A stretch of DNA of 64,000 bases, taken from positions 29,359,666-29,423,665 of the forward strand of contig OX485807.1 in assembly GCA_950295325.1 (NCBI GenBank), written 5' to 3'. Origin of the DNA: Polytrichum commune. Lineage: Eukaryota; Streptophyta; Polytrichopsida; Polytrichales; Polytrichaceae. Position 1 is the first letter of the stretch, and each line of letters opens with the position of its first letter. The notes beneath the pieces were generated by a model. It had not been told where the DNA came from. It did not search any database and worked only from the letters and a program-made list of their open reading frames with translations. Shown here piece by piece: positions 21,830 through 34,369 of this stretch. Position numbers and translations under genes: made by a program.

Positions 21830-22155
21830 ACTGTAAACCAAAGTAATTTTCTAGAGCCCACGCTAATTCTTGTAATGAGAATTATTGTTGGCCCTAATAA
21901 TTTTCAACCCACGCTAAATTTCTAGCAAAAAATTAGCATGGGCCACAATATTTGTTTGTCTAAAAAACCTATTTGGATGACTGTTTGTTTTTGTGCTTCT
22001 TTGGATTTAAGGTGACTATTTTATTTCATGTAAGGTGTTGGTTGGAAGTCTTCAAGAAGACTTAGGGTAAGACCTGGGGTTTTGGACCCACGGTAATTTT
22101 CACTTCGATTGGAAAGTTATCGTGGCCCATGCTAATTTTCCTCCCACGCCAGTAG
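21830..22155 (+). repeat. I-family dispersed repeat
   Basis: Its reverse complement matches 44950-45312 through CTAATAATTTTC...CAACCCACRCTAAATTT and TAATTTTCTAGAGCCCACGC. AGCCCACGCTAATT-type words occur several times. It is likely a non-autonomous element; the ends were not defined. Confidence 0.55.
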
Positions 22156-22159
22156 GATT

Positions 22160-25100
22160 ATTTAATACAATTAACTTAATGTACTCCTTGGTCCAACGTT
22201 GTGGAGCTTGCTTTTGCTTACACTAGTATGCTTTAACTTACTTTGTGGAGCTTGCTTCAACGTGCTTTAGAGCATGTTCACACGTTATCAATACAAACCC
22301 ATATAAACCCTTAATTTACCGCCAACACATAGGTTTTTAAACAAAATAAGATTTCATGCATCTCACTATCACAATTCAAAGGAGCTCTCTTCCCTCTAAA
22401 GCCTTTTGCCCCTTCAAATATTCTTAACTTTTAGAGGAGTGGGTTTCAAGTCTTTTATAAGGATTCAACTATCATTACTTCAAAATCTATGACCAAATAG
22501 AATCTCACTAGCTTTGCCTATTTCTCTGTAAACCCTTGTGTGTTGTAAGATATTGAGTTTAATCATGGGACTCACATAAGATATAGAGCTTAACATATAG
22601 AGTGAACATGTAGAGTATATTACAAGACTACTCCCATCTAAAATAATGTTACCCAATTTAACACCCGGTTGTGTGAGTGTTTGGTGTACAACATGTGATC
22701 ATGCTTTTAATGTGGCACTTAATATTTTGTTGCATATTGGTGGTCCCGTTTCATTCAAATACCCAACCTAATTTGGGAAACAATCTTGATTCCAGATTTT
22801 AGTAAGACCCTTGAAGGGGTGGTTTGCAACCCAAGTTTCTTCAACCCATATCCTAATATAAACCTATCATATTTGTGATCCTTACCCAAAGTGACCCTAA
22901 AAGTTATTCCCTAAAATGTACATAATTTGAACATGAGAGCCAAGGGTCAGTTTTGGACACAAATAAGAAACACTTTGAAAATTTACAGGCTATTCATAGA
23001 TCGTGATTTATATATTTCCTATAATTCCTTTTCACATGGTGCCCAAATTATTAATGACACACCACATGAAATACCCACAAGACCAATAAATCAATGTAAT
23101 ACATGTTTTTAGATGTGCTCAAATGCTCAAAAGGATAATCGTGAACATAGTTATCATAAATGCAAATTTGACGTAAATTCATCATACTAACATGCCATGT
23201 TGAATGAGAGTGGCAAACATAATTTGTCTTGTAGTAGCAAGTATCATCAGTCACCTTCTTTGGTTCCCACCATAGTATTCGTGAAAACATCACATTCACA
23301 TGTGACTTTTTTTTTCATGGCGACTTAGTTTCTAGTCTTGTGGAGTGCACTTTAACTTTGAAAAAAATTGCATTTTGAAACAAATTTTTGTATGGCACTT
23401 ATGGTATAAGTTCATAGAGTAAAGAAGAAGTTTTTTAATATCATGAATGTCATATTCTGATTGATATCATTAGTTTTTAAAATAACAATGTAGAACATAA
23501 CATTCATGATATTAGACGCCTTCTTGTGTCATTTTCACTTGCATATTCTAACTAGCATTTTGTAAACACATCCAGATGTAGTTAGAAAAAACTACCTCCA
23601 AAGACCAATTCAAGTTGGCCTTCCTTACATTTGAGAAAACGGCACTTGTGACATTTTCACGAATACCATGGTCCAATTGACTGCAAGACCATTCACACAT
23701 GTGCATGCCACATCAAATTAGATGTATGTTGTACTCATGTGCGTGGCATCTTTTCCCTCCTAACTTCGAGCACAACTCCACGATTTATTGAACATAGTGG
23801 ACCACACTATTTCATAATGTCCGCATTATAGATGTTTAATGGACCAAAGTCATTATGTTGCTTACAAAAAGTGTGTGATCCACATGAGACACATTGGAGT
23901 ATAAACACTACTATATTGTGAAGTTGATCAATACTAAGCCCCAAAAAAAGGAAAAAAGAAAAAGGAAGAAAAATGTTTCTTTTGTCATAAGTGGCAAGGG
24001 TGTGGCATTATCTATGTGTTCATAATAAGGTGTGCTACAAGTAGGCAATCAAATCAATCAATATATTGTTGACGTGTCACGTGGCAAAATCATTGTCATT
24101 AATGCCAATCACAAATACATTCTTCAAGTGTTATGATCATGCATTCATTAATACATGAATCATGTCAAATCATTCAATTCATCATCATGCATCACTTCAA
24201 ATTTCATTCATATCATACTACTCTATGCAATTCGCTCTAATTTTAAAGCATTTGAAAATTGATGTAATCCACTCTATGTATCAGCTACACGAGATTGGGA
24301 TTTAGGTAAGTGTGGACAAAAGACTTGCTCAAAACTAATAACACATTTGAGGAAGAAAACAATTGCACTGTCAAATACATGCACATTGCAAAAAATATAA
24401 TTTGGGGCAAAAGACCTGAAATATTTGACAAAACCCAAAGCAAACAATTTTTCAGAAGCAATGTGGTCAAAGAATCACTCTAGATATGTATTTTGACAAA
24501 TCACATGATGTGCATGCAACTTAACATGCTACGATAAGAGTTGCGGTCTACATGTAAGGCTAGCATTTGACATATTTATCATAGGGTCTGCCAATAAAAA
24601 TGAATATATACTTATACATTTTCATTATGTCCAAAATCCATGCATAAATCCATACTTACTAACCACCATTCCATAATCCACACTAATAAAATAAAACGGT
24701 TTACCATCGATTTTAAAATAGTAAATTATGCTATCAACAAAAGTTATACCCCGGACCTCCATAATATCCCCCTCCGCAATGTCACTCCCTCTCTTATATC
24801 CCAAAACCCAGAAAACACATGTGCTCAATTCAAACCTTTGTCTTTGTTGTCACGTTGCCCTCCCATATATCATGGGTGTTGACATCAAAATAACCCACCA
24901 AAGAATTTAAACTACACGCTTGCACGCATCATGTCGTCTTTACCATTATTGTCATTACTACAATGTTGACTTTACGTTATTCCATAATATCACATGTTGC
25001 ACCATTTCTCTATTATCGTGCATCCATGTTAACACTACATGCCTCCTTAACATCACATGCACTTTGGTTGCCAAAAGCATGATATTAGGGAGGTTAGAGT

Positions 25101-25235
25101 GTATCTCATGCCTAAATTAGTTCATGAAAGCCGTTCGCAAACAACCGGCAAGGTAAGTTTGTCAATTCAAATCCCACAAAAATAAATTTGAGTGGCAATG
25201 ATTGTAGTGGACCGTCTACATTATACCTCCAGTAA
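22160..25235. other. AT-rich intergenic stretch, nothing recognised
   Basis: About 3 kb without a convincing gene, RNA or element terminus. ORFs here are 60-82 codons long and overlap on both strands, as expected by chance. Confidence 0.4.
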
Positions 25236-25239
25236 ATTT

Positions 25240-25632
25240 TATATGTACTGCCACATGGTATAATGTGTCCTTGTGGTAACTTTTCTAATGACACTTCTTA
25301 TGACTAAGTTTACAAGCATTGTCATGGATGAATGGAATTTGAATGCAATCCATGCCAAATATTGAAACAAAGTATTGTATATTCTACATCTTCACGTTTC
25401 TTAAAATGAAATAGTTGTCATGGATGATTGAAATTTGGATGGAAAAACACTTAGTAAGTGATAGCCCGTACAACATTTGAAATCTATAATGTCCAATTTG
25501 TTTACAAGGCATGATAATAAATGTTAGGTTTATATTTAGTGCTAGTGAGTAGTGACCCTGCACAGGTGGTTTACAATTAGTATTGAGCAAGACAAATAAA
25601 ATTCCTGACACTAAATACAATATTTAGTGTAG
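25240..25632 (-). mobile_element. M2-family MITE, inverted copy
   Basis: On the minus strand it starts CTACACTAAATATTGTATTT at 25632 and follows the same word order as 15348-15725 (CTTGCTCAATACTAATTGTA, AACATTTATTATC, CATCCAAATTTCAATCATCC). The far end near 25240 is worn. It is non-coding; the 78-codon minus ORF inside is a shadow. Confidence 0.7.
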
Positions 25633-25799
25633 CCTCGATGATTGAAATGCGAAATTGATAGTCAATTGTACATAGGTTGCCATCGATATAGTCATTATTG
25701 GTGGGGTGGGGGAGGATACTTAAATTAGTAAGTAGGAAGTTAAAGTTCTAGGAACACCACACTCATACCAAATGTGGAAAATATTTGGAAATATTTTGT

Positions 25800-25860
25800 G
25801 AAATACTATCAATGCCACAGAACATTGTTATGAATATGAATAATGTTATGACCTACATTG
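25800..25860. repeat. Half-copy of foldback element F2
   Basis: ACATTGTTATGAATATGAAT followed by AATGTTATG matches the right arm of 12215-12363. Confidence 0.5.
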
Positions 25861-26001
25861 GAATCCCATTTGAATTGTAGTCTTAGTAATTGTATATAAT
25901 ACACCCAACACTCAAAGTGATGGTTGTTTTAGCACCCTTTGTCTTAGGTATATAGCCATTGAACAGTTGTTGGTGGTGGTGGGCATGATAATTCAACTTA
26001 T

Positions 26002-26289
26002 TACTTCCTCCATCTCAAAATGATTGTCCATGTTCCTAACTTTGGCAAGATTAAGGCCCCCTGACCATTGACATAGTAGTTTTAAGTACGATTCTTAGAA
26101 TTAAAAACAACAACTACTCCGAAACGCCCCCCGAAGTTGTGTTGTCGAAAAACTTCTTGACGATGAAAGTTTGGCATGAAAATATTTGACTTTCAACCTA
26201 AAAGTTCTAGCCAGGCACATAAACCGGACAATCATTTTGGGACCAAAAAATCCGGGAAGTAGGACAATCATTTTGGGATGGAGGGAGTA
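26002..26289. mobile_element. Stowaway-like (Tc1/mariner) MITE, copy 1
   Basis: The ends are CTTCCTCCATCTCAAAATGA and the inverted CTACTCCCTCCATCCCAAAA. The element is flanked by TA (26002-26003 and 26288-26289). The consensus end CTCCCTCCGTCCCAAAAT with a TA duplication is the hallmark of plant Stowaway MITEs. The inner word ACAATCATTTTGGGA occurs twice near the right end, which suggests a small end duplication. The copy at 39083-39333 is about 85% similar by eye. Confidence 0.9.
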
Positions 26290-26379
26290 GTTATAAGATA
26301 AAGATCTATGGACTTCTAGATAATCATCAAGAGGAGAGTGGATGATAAGCCATGTGAGCGGCGAGTCATTCACCAATTC

Positions 26380-26550
26380 ACAAAATGCTTATCCAAGAAC
26401 ACGAGGGTTATCGAAACTTGTCAACATCTTTCATCCATGGAGGTGTGAAATAATTCTTAAAATATATTCATAAGTTGATTTGTTACGATTCATAACCAAT
26501 GCGAGTAGGTGGATGACTCGCCACTTCTTTGGCATGTCATCCACTCTCAT
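26380..26550 (+). repeat. Lead-in repeat shared with 45790-45950
   Basis: The words TTTCATCCATG, GATTCATAACCAAYKCGA and TAGGTGGATGAC are shared in order with 45790-45950, and both run into CTCGTTGGTKATCTA. This places a relative of the tandem array start at a second site. Confidence 0.5.
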
Positions 26551-27772
26551 CTCGTTGGTTATCTAGTCTATAAATGATGAATTGATGGGCATAACATGAT
26601 AAGTATGGATGATATGATGTCTTCATGGATGAAAATGTGTGACGAGGTCTGGTAATGTTTATGCTCTTGGATGAGCAATCAATTATATATAAATACCATA
26701 GATGTTGTGCCATGTCTTGTAGGTGATGTGACACTTATCTATTGGCTAATAAGGCCCTAGACATTTAAACCCGTCATCAACTCCCCAGTATTTAGAAACA
26801 TAGTAGTTACGTGCCACAAACTTCTCCTCTCGTTGGTTATCTAGTATTTAGATGATGAACTGATGGGCATAACATGATAAGTATGGATGATATGATGTCT
26901 TCATGGATGAAATATGTGACGAGGTCTGGTAATGTCTATGCTCTTGGACGAGCAACCAATTATGAATAAATACCATATGTGTTGTGCCATGTCTTGTAGG
27001 TTATGTGACACTTATCTATTGGATAATAAGGCCCTAGACATTTAAACCCATCATCGACTCCCCGGTATTTGAGAACTTAGAAGTTACATGCCACAAACTT
27101 CTCCTCTCGTTGGTTATCCAATCTATAAACAATGAGCTGATGGGCATAGTATGAGAGTTAGGGATGATATCACGTCTCCATGGATGAAAATGTGTGACGA
27201 GGTCTGGGTATGTTTATGCTTTTGGACGAGCAATCAATTATGAATAAATACCATAGATATTGTGCCATGTCTTGTAGGTGATGTGACACTTATCTATTGG
27301 ATAATAAGGCCCTAGACATTTAAACCCGTCATTGACTCCCTGGTATTTGAGAACTTAGAAGTTACATGCCACAAAGTTCTTCACTCATTGGTTACCTAGT
27401 CTATAAATGATGAGCTGATGGGCACAATATGAGAGTTAGGGATGATTTCACGTCTTCATGGATGAAAATGTGTGACGAGGTCTAGTAATGTTTATGCTCT
27501 TGGACGAGCAATCAATTATGAATAAACACCATAGATGTCGTGCCATGTCTTGTAGGTGATGTGACATTTATCTGTTGGATAATAAGGCCCTAGACATTTA
27601 GGCTCGTCATCAACTCCCCAGTACTTAAAAACGCAGTAGTTACATGCCACAAAATTCTCCTCTCGTTGGTTATCCAGTCTATAAATGATGAACTCATGGA
27701 CATAATATGAGAGGTAGGGATGATATCACATCTCCATGGATGAAAATGTGTGATGAGAATCTTACAAGTTCC
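26551..27772 (+). repeat. 278-bp tandem repeat, about 4.4 units
   Basis: Units start at 26551, 26829, 27106, 27384 and 27662, spacings of 278, 277, 278 and 278 bp. Each begins CTCGTTGGTTATCYAGT. They share GTGTGACGAGGTCTGGTAAT, TTGTGCCATGTCTTGTAGG and AATAAGGCCCTAGACATTTA. The last unit stops after about 110 bp, at GTGTGATGAGAATC. Units differ by scattered substitutions, so the array is not recent. No frame stays open across units. Confidence 0.9.
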
Positions 27773-27967
27773 GTGCTACAAACTTTAGAATCGGCATTGC
27801 ATGATGCGGTGTGGATTCCGGAACTTTCACAGAATTTTCATTATTCCAACCGTGGCCCTTAGCAGCTTTGGGTTTGGACCACGTGCACTGTATGGGGGGG
27901 GTGGTGAAATTTAGACCATGGAATTGTCTGGCTGTTAACCCACGAAATACTACACCATTTTATGTTA

Positions 27968-28391
27968 TTTATTGGCTATGTCTATAGGACAGAGACTATG
28001 CATCAACTTCTTCGTTTCAAGAGCAAATTTCCTAACCACTTTGTGTTCACACTTGGACGTTATTTGTTCTTGTTATTTTTGGTCCACTTTATGTAATGTG
28101 GATATTAACTATAGTTTTTATATATGTATATACAAGTGCTCCCTAAAATGCATTGAAAGAAATCTAGTTAACTATAGTTATTTTGGCAGTTCTTGATTAT
28201 TTATTTTTAAAATTTCGGGTGATAAATGAGTAGCTTCAATCCTTAGCCTGTATTTGAGAAGAAGGTGCACAAAATCCAAGAAAGGTTTGGTATAGTGAAT
28301 AGCCATGGATTGGCATGAGCAAAGTAATCAGCTACAATCATAGTCTTTCATAGCAAAGGACAGAGCCTCACGGTTCTACCGTTTTCTTGTT
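27968..28391 (+). repeat. 424-bp duplicated segment, copy 1
   Basis: It is about 95% identical by eye to 38372-38792, from TTTATTGGCTATGTCTATAG to CTACCGTTTTCTTGTT. Flanks differ completely, so it moved as a unit. The right end has a small hairpin, ACGGT-TCT-ACCGT, about 9 bp before the end, as in Helitron termini. The last bases (CTTG) are not the canonical CTRR, so superfamily assignment stays open. An R-family element abuts the right edge. Confidence 0.8.
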
Positions 28392-28930
28392 TAGTGTCAC
28401 GTACACTATTTTGCAAAGGGCCCAAACTAGGTGCCTCGAGGTCTCAAAGTGCGATGCCTGCTACTTGCCAATATTGTACTATTCATCAACACAAGTAACT
28501 TTTTTCAAGTGAAAACTCATGTTATGACATGTATCGGTATCATATCGTGATACTTGAGATGATAGTTTCGTGTTTTAGTGTGCAAGGGGAAGGTATTGTT
28601 GAGCATATTAATGCCAAGCATCATGTCTTTACATTTTAGTATGCAAGAAGAAGATATTCTTGGACATGCTAATGCCATGTGTCATTTAAGTACATTGTAG
28701 TCAACTTGTAGACCGTTGTGTAACATAAGAATACACCTCGTAACACTATTGAACATACTCATGCCAAGATATTGGCAAGAGCACTTGAAACGCCAATGGT
28801 CATGAGGTGACACTAGTGGTGAAGTTGTTCATCATTAGTATAACCTGGCATACACCTCGAAATAGGGTAAGTGACACTATTACGCATGTGATAGTAAATA
28901 CTATAAAACGACACACTACAATACTACTAC
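28392..28930 (-). repeat. R-family dispersed element, inverted copy
   Basis: Its reverse complement aligns with 31872-32290 and with 45960-46260. Shared words are GTAATAGTGTCAC, CCCTATTTCGAGG, TGTCACCTCATGAC and CATGCTAATGCCA. The terminal TTTAGTGTCACGTAC at 28390 resembles TTTAGTGTCACGTGC at 31873, which suggests inverted ends. It is non-coding. Confidence 0.6.
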
Positions 28931-28934
28931 ACAT

Positions 28935-29510
28935 ATGTAGTGCGTTCTTTGATATGTGTAATTAGGTTGCCCCACCCTATTCTTAACATCCCACATTGAT
29001 TTGAGCATTTGTTATCACAACAACAAAATACAACAATCACTATATCTTCATGGTCCCCATACAATTGAATGAACAAACTTATAAGTTTTTTGTGATGTGG
29101 TTTTGGCCCAAAATAATATGAATGGTTAGAGAGACAACCTATTCACGAAGGCAATCTTATTGCACATATTAATGTCTCACCCTACGGGCATGCCCAACAA
29201 GTGCCACATGCCATCATGTGATGGAATGGAGCTTAGTAAACGATGACGTGTAAATTGAATTTGGGAGGAGACATGCCCAACTAAACCTAAAATGTACAAT
29301 TAGGTGTTAACTCATGGAATTCTACCATATGTGCAAGTCAAATTAGGTGTGAAAGAATGATTGTCGTCTTACAAGTTTTGAAGTTCTAGATGTCGTCATG
29401 TGATTGGTTGGAAAATGCTTAAAAGATTATAGTGAATTTGAATTTGTAGGTGGAGACAAGCCAATTACACCTTAACATACAGTTGTTTGTTAGATGATTA
29501 ATCAATGTCG
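28935..29510. other. Intergenic stretch, nothing recognised
   Basis: There is no long ORF. A short palindrome around ACTACACATATGTAGTG occurs at 28927-28943. Confidence 0.4.
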
Positions 29511-29511
29511 C

Positions 29512-29752
29512 GCAATCTGACGTGAATTTGAGCCCATTGGTATGACCTTGCTCAAGAATCCTCTTGGTGCAGGGTGGGGTTTATTGCCTACCTTGCGGTG
29601 GGTGAGCTCTTGGCTTCCTACCTACCTAGTTAGTTGTTTTTTGTCAAGTAGAGAGAAACTTTCACAATGGGAACCGAACCGCCAACCAATCCATGCAAAA
29701 ATGGGTATCTTTCCACTATTACCTGGTAGTTTAAGGTCATCTCAGATAATTG
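29512..29752 (-). mobile_element. tRNA-derived SINE (copy C)
   Basis: Minus-strand order: TTATCTGAGATGACCTTAAA, CTACCAGGTAATAGTGG, box-B-like GGCGGTTCGGTTCCC, TTTCTCTCTACTTGAC, and a 3' region CCCCACCCTGCACCAAGAGG. The 3' half matches copies B and D. No clear target duplication was seen. The 75-codon plus ORF 29542-29769 is the SINE read backwards, not a gene. Confidence 0.8.
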
Positions 29753-29754
29753 TT

Positions 29755-30525
29755 TACTTATATATGTGATTTTTGGGCATATATCATTGTCAAATGGATG
29801 TTTATCACTACTAAATAAAGGGTTGAGAAAAATTATTCATGTATTCAAAGATGTAATTGACATGGCGCAAAGAAACCATATCTTTGCCCGAGCAAGAACA
29901 TTCAAAGCTGTGGTAATTGCTAGGGTTTGAGTGGCAAAGCATTTTCTAAGATGTGTTATAAAACCAGATTTTCAAGGAATTCTTGAGAACATTTCAGATA
30001 GAAATTGTGGGCGCCTTCAAAGGATCACATCCAACAAGTTCAATGCAAACATAAAAAGTAACCTTTGGTGATTTTGGAAGTGAAACGATGAAGTTTTTTC
30101 AAACTTTCAACTCTCCTGATGTGCTGAGGAACTTGATGTGATTGGTTTAATTTACAATCAATAAATAAAATTGGTGGACAATGGGAAGCATAATATGATC
30201 TCAAAGTGATCACACTGTCAAAATATCTTTTGAGATGTGAACACTTCATGAGGTATATACGCTTGACAACCGTGCATATGCAACATGTTTAGGCCACATA
30301 CAAAAACCAAAAACTAAAACCTAATCCACTCATGCATTGAGATACACGTGCGGCATGCCACCAAATTGATGCTCATTGGTTGGAGATGGCCTTGAAGTTA
30401 TAGGCTTCGTATATAGATTGCCTAGCATATATGCCTTATGTAAGGGCAAACCTAGTAGGTTCGTTACTTTTGTCACTATACCACAGCTACACTGATTATC
30501 CCAATTTTTCATTGAAAGTATCATT
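29755..30525. other. Intergenic stretch, nothing recognised
   Basis: There are only short overlapping ORFs and no element ends. Confidence 0.35.
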
Positions 30526-30529
30526 CATA

Positions 30530-30785
30530 ACAACATTATTCATTGAAAGTACATGCATTTGGCATTATTCGTTGAAAGCATGTGTTTCCATATAACATTT
30601 TATTTTATCACTCGACACACACCTTAGTTCATGCATTGATTTGCTTGAAATCTATGGTAAACGAGCATGCATTCATGCATTTAGTGTCACTTGGTAAAAT
30701 TTCAGCCCTTATCATCTTTGAGATTTGGCTAAATAGTCCGTGCTTGGAGAATTGGTACCACTCTCACTAATTGGGATAATCAAGT
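30530..30785 (+). repeat. L-family repeat, copy 2
   Basis: It matches 8730-8995 as described there. ATTGAAAGTA...ATTCGTTGAAAGCA also occurs as a short local tandem. Confidence 0.5.
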
Positions 30786-30869
30786 AGTATTAATTTTGAG
30801 ATTGTATATCACTTAACGAACCAAGTAGTAGGTAGTATGTAATGGAACTCATCAGGGATGAAGACTAGA

Positions 30870-31060
30870 GGCAAAACACGAAAACATGTAGAGTAAGGTA
30901 GACGTATCTTCGTTCGATTACATATCTTGATTGGACACCTGTACTTGAGTGGTATGTAGGTAGGTGTGGCTCCATGAACTTATGCCAAAAATATACGCAT
31001 TTAAACAATTGAACCACATGCTCAAAATTTGATGAGCATCCTAGGTTCAACAACCAACAT
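30870..31060 (-). repeat. M3-family fragment, inverted
   Basis: The reverse complement carries GAACCTAGGATG, TTTTGAGCATGTGGTTCAAT, GGAGCCACACCTACC and CAGGTGTCCAATCAAGATAT in the M3 order. Confidence 0.5.
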
Positions 31061-31064
31061 AACT

Positions 31065-31865
31065 AGCTGGGGACATGTAAAACCATTTTATGAGTATGAG
31101 AATATTCACTTTGAATAATGAGGACAACGGCTATGACCTCCATTTGCATTTGCTAAGTACCTCATACTAACCGCATGTTTCAAATGCTAAGAAAAAAATG
31201 AACGGTTGGAAATAGTAAACATTTAAGACCCTTCAACCTTGTGATGATCAAAAACTTCAATAACCCAACTTCTCCGAGATGCCGCCAACTTTTGGTTGAT
31301 GTGAATGATGCCCGTGTGTTGCATGAGTATTCCTCGGTGACGAATAAGTGTTTTATAGATGCAAGTGCCAATAAGCACATCCATTTCTATCTAATTGTTT
31401 ATTGACGTGAATGAGAAGCGGTCTTCCTTTGGGTATACGATGAGGTTCATATAACGAGGCATGGTTATGTAGCGGCGGCGGTGGTATTACGGAGCCAACT
31501 TCCCCCCACATTAACATATGCCAAAATCAAAGTCCGATATGAGATTAGAAGTAGAAAGGGTACGTGGATCTTTTTGACACATTCGTCATTGTTTTTTGGA
31601 GGTTGAAGAAGAAAAATATTCCAAGCATTACTTACCCAATGATGCAAGACTCCACCGCCCAATGAACATGGGATCAATAGTGACAAAAAGTGCATCAAAA
31701 AGCTACACTAAAGTTGCCCTCTACTATCACGTTAGTGGATAAGTTTGGGTTTGTGCATGTGGCCCGTTCATGAAGTGGATTTTTTGAGGTTCGACACTCA
31801 TGTTCCATTGTTGTGGGCAAGAACAATTCCACCAACCCACACTAACTCTTAGGGCTATACTTGTT
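31065..31865. other. Intergenic stretch, nothing recognised
   Basis: ORFs up to 77 codons on the minus strand have no motif. Confidence 0.35.
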
Positions 31866-31871
31866 ATGATG

Positions 31872-32290
31872 TTTAGTGTCACGTGCGTAATAGTGTCACT
31901 TACCCTATTTTGAGACCTATGCTAGGTTACACTGATGATTAATAACTTCATCAAAAGTGTCACCTCATGACACTTGGCGTTCAAGTGCGCTTACTAATAT
32001 CTTGACATGAATTTGTTCAAAGTGTTAGAGGTGCATGCCTATTTCACACCATGGTCAACAAGTGGAGTAAAGGATACATAAATGATTGTTTGCCGGAAGT
32101 ACGCTAAAAAATATGTTTCCTCTTGCATACTAGAACGCAAAACTATTGTCTAGCTATCCCAATGTACTACTCTAAACGTCATGATGTAAATATTTGTTGA
32201 CTTAAAGAAGTTACTTATGTTGACAAAATGGAATCATATTGGTAATTAGTGTGTGTGACACTTTGTGACCTCTAGGCATCTAGTTCAGGC
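31872..32290 (+). repeat. R-family dispersed element, plus copy
   Basis: It starts TTTAGTGTCACGTGCGTAAT and ends in GTGTGACACTTTGTGACCTC, in agreement with 28392-28930 inverted. With that copy it forms an inverted pair about 3 kb apart. Confidence 0.6.
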
Positions 32291-32330
32291 CCTTCGCAAA
32301 TATTGTGTTGACATGAAATGCCATAAACGG

Positions 32331-32580
32331 TTTACTTCACATGGGGTCCCAAGTTCTAAGTCCCACGTCCCACTCATGTTAGCAAGTCTTGACATGAAGG
32401 CAAAGTCCCAACTGGTGAGTCCCAAGACACCATTAAAATATGGTTAGTAACAAGACATATCATTAAAGTTGGATCTTGATTCTTTTATGCAAAAAATATT
32501 TGTAGGACTTTTGCTGAGAGTTGGGTCTAGCTTTTTGGTTGACCCAACTCTCAACACAAGTCCCAAGCCTCGCCTTGGAA
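32331..32580 (+). mobile_element. Tourist-like MITE, 3'-truncated third copy
   Basis: It begins CTTCACATGGGGTCCCAAGT and keeps ACCATTAAAATATGGTTA and CAACACAAGTCCCAAGCCTC. It then loses similarity, so the right TIR is missing. Confidence 0.7.
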
Positions 32581-32584
32581 ACTT

Positions 32585-34155
32585 ACATCCAAACCACACT
32601 ACTACAATTCATAGTAGAAAATAACATAAACAACATTAATTTATAGGTACATCATTTATGATATTTAGTGTATGCAATGTTATAATTTCTCAGGGCTCAT
32701 GTAATTTATACCTAGTATAGATATTAATGTTCTATAATGTTCAACCAATCAGTTTGACCTTTGTTGGTAAGAATAAGACTTGTAATGATTTGGATGTTAG
32801 CATTGTGTAAATACTAGATAGTTCTCATGTCATTCTAAAGATACCTTCATTGGAAAAAACTAAAACCTTTGTTTGTATCAAAAGCTTACTTTGAGATGAA
32901 AGTGCCTTTCTCCCCATCTCATGTAGAAGGTGCTTAGACCAACCTTTTGGCTAATTTAGTCTACTTCGAATATCCATTTGGATTTAGTAGTATGCCATCA
33001 CATGCATGCTTGGCCTAGTAGATTGGTTTGAACATTGTAGAAAACAAAAACAAAGTTGCACATCATATGAACGATAAACACTATATTGAGGTCACTTAAC
33101 CCTAGCTACTCAAATCATGGGCCCTGGATCCACACTTTCTCCACTGCAAATGGCTCTCAAAATTGTCCCAACACTTGCCCCAAACCGCCCATGTTAAACC
33201 CCACTTTCTCCCAAAACCAAATTAAACCACCTTCCACCTAGACTGCCCCTCACATTAAACCAACGTTTTGTTGAATAAAAAAGTTAAACCCTAATAACTA
33301 TTGCATGCACCATCTCAATAAAAAAAACATATAAGTGACCCACCCCTAGCTATGTCCCAATGCTTTGCCCAAATCCAAATCCACTTTCATTACAATCGAC
33401 CCCACACTCTCCTAAACACACACATGTTTTTTCACCCTAAATCCACGTTCACTTTTTGCAAGAGATACTTGGATGGTTTAAGATGCACTCCATAGACAAG
33501 GTTAAGAGGTGTGCATAGAGTGCACTTTTGAGAGGCATTGGAATTAGCACCCTCTATGTTGAATCACCGACTGATTTGCGATGTGGATATCTTTTATGGC
33601 AATTTTACGTGCATGGGGGATTACTCCTAGTTTTTTAAACAAGTCATTAGGATGTTTTTGGGATGAGCAACCACCCTCTCATATACTTGTGTGGACCATA
33701 TGTAGTACATAACATCCCAAAATTATTCAATATGTAGAGGTTCTAATATATTTCATTGGAAGGATCAAGAGTTTGTACATTTTGTTGAAAGTTGACTTAG
33801 TGTGGGCCACACTATTTTGATCAACATACAAATATTTAATTGTAAACCAAATAGTGTGTCAAACATAGACCACTTACTATAGCACAATGAATCACGTGGG
33901 CTAGTCTACTTGATCTGGCAACCTATATTAGTCATTTGAATTGTTTTGTACATGTGACAACCCACCCTCGAAAAAGGACAAGACCCGTGCAACAACATGT
34001 GCGCAAAGAGGCTCTTCATTTATGCTTGCTCTCCTATGAACCTATGTTTGGGTCTACTTATCTGCATGATAAATCGAATTAAAACATCCACATTTTTGAA
34101 ATTGATGTGCTTTGGAGTCCACAATAGTTTGAAGCCAAACATCAATTCTGTAGCA
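32585..34155. other. Intergenic stretch, partly G-poor
   Basis: Positions 33120-33440 are rich in C and A with very few G (CCCCAAACCGCCC, CACACTCTCC), a skew like that of the LINE at 56-60 kb, but no frame is open. No gene or element end was identified. Confidence 0.35.
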
Positions 34156-34174
34156 ATGACAGTAATTTCCTTGT

Positions 34175-34369
34175 GGTCCGAGATGACCTTAACCTACCGG
34201 ATGATGGTGGAGAGATACCCAAATCTCAAGGAAGAGGTTGGCAGTTCAAATTTTGGCTGTGAAATCTCCTCTCTACTGGACGGAAAACTTGCCAGGTGGT
34301 CAACAACCGCCTCCTGTGCTTTGGCGTTGGCCTGTCAGCCTTCTGTCTCAAAAAAAAAGGGAGAAAAAA
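34175..34369 (+). mobile_element. tRNA-derived SINE (copy E), perfect 17-bp duplication
   Basis: This is the best preserved copy. The head is GGTCCGAGATGACCTTAACC, followed by CTACCGGATGATGGTGGAGA and a degenerate box B, GGCAGTTCAAATTTTGG. CTCCTCTCTACTGGACGG, a 3' part CCGCCTCCTGTGCTTTGG and an A-rich tail (34350-34369) complete it. It is flanked by GACAGTAATTTCCTTGT at 34158-34174 and 34370-34386, identical over 17 bp. Perfect duplications plus an A-rich tail show retroposition by a LINE enzyme. The 126-codon ORF 33997-34377 runs through it and is not a gene. Confidence 0.93.

Noticed and set aside
27968-28391. Solo LTR or Helitron identity for the 424-bp repeat
   Set aside because: There are no TG...CA ends and no CTRR terminus; only a small hairpin is suggestive. 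It is left unclassified.
29512-29752. A functional tRNA gene, because of the box A and box B-like motifs in the SINE heads
   Set aside because: There is no cloverleaf with an anticodon stem and discriminator; the motifs occur in five dispersed copies with retroposon tails.
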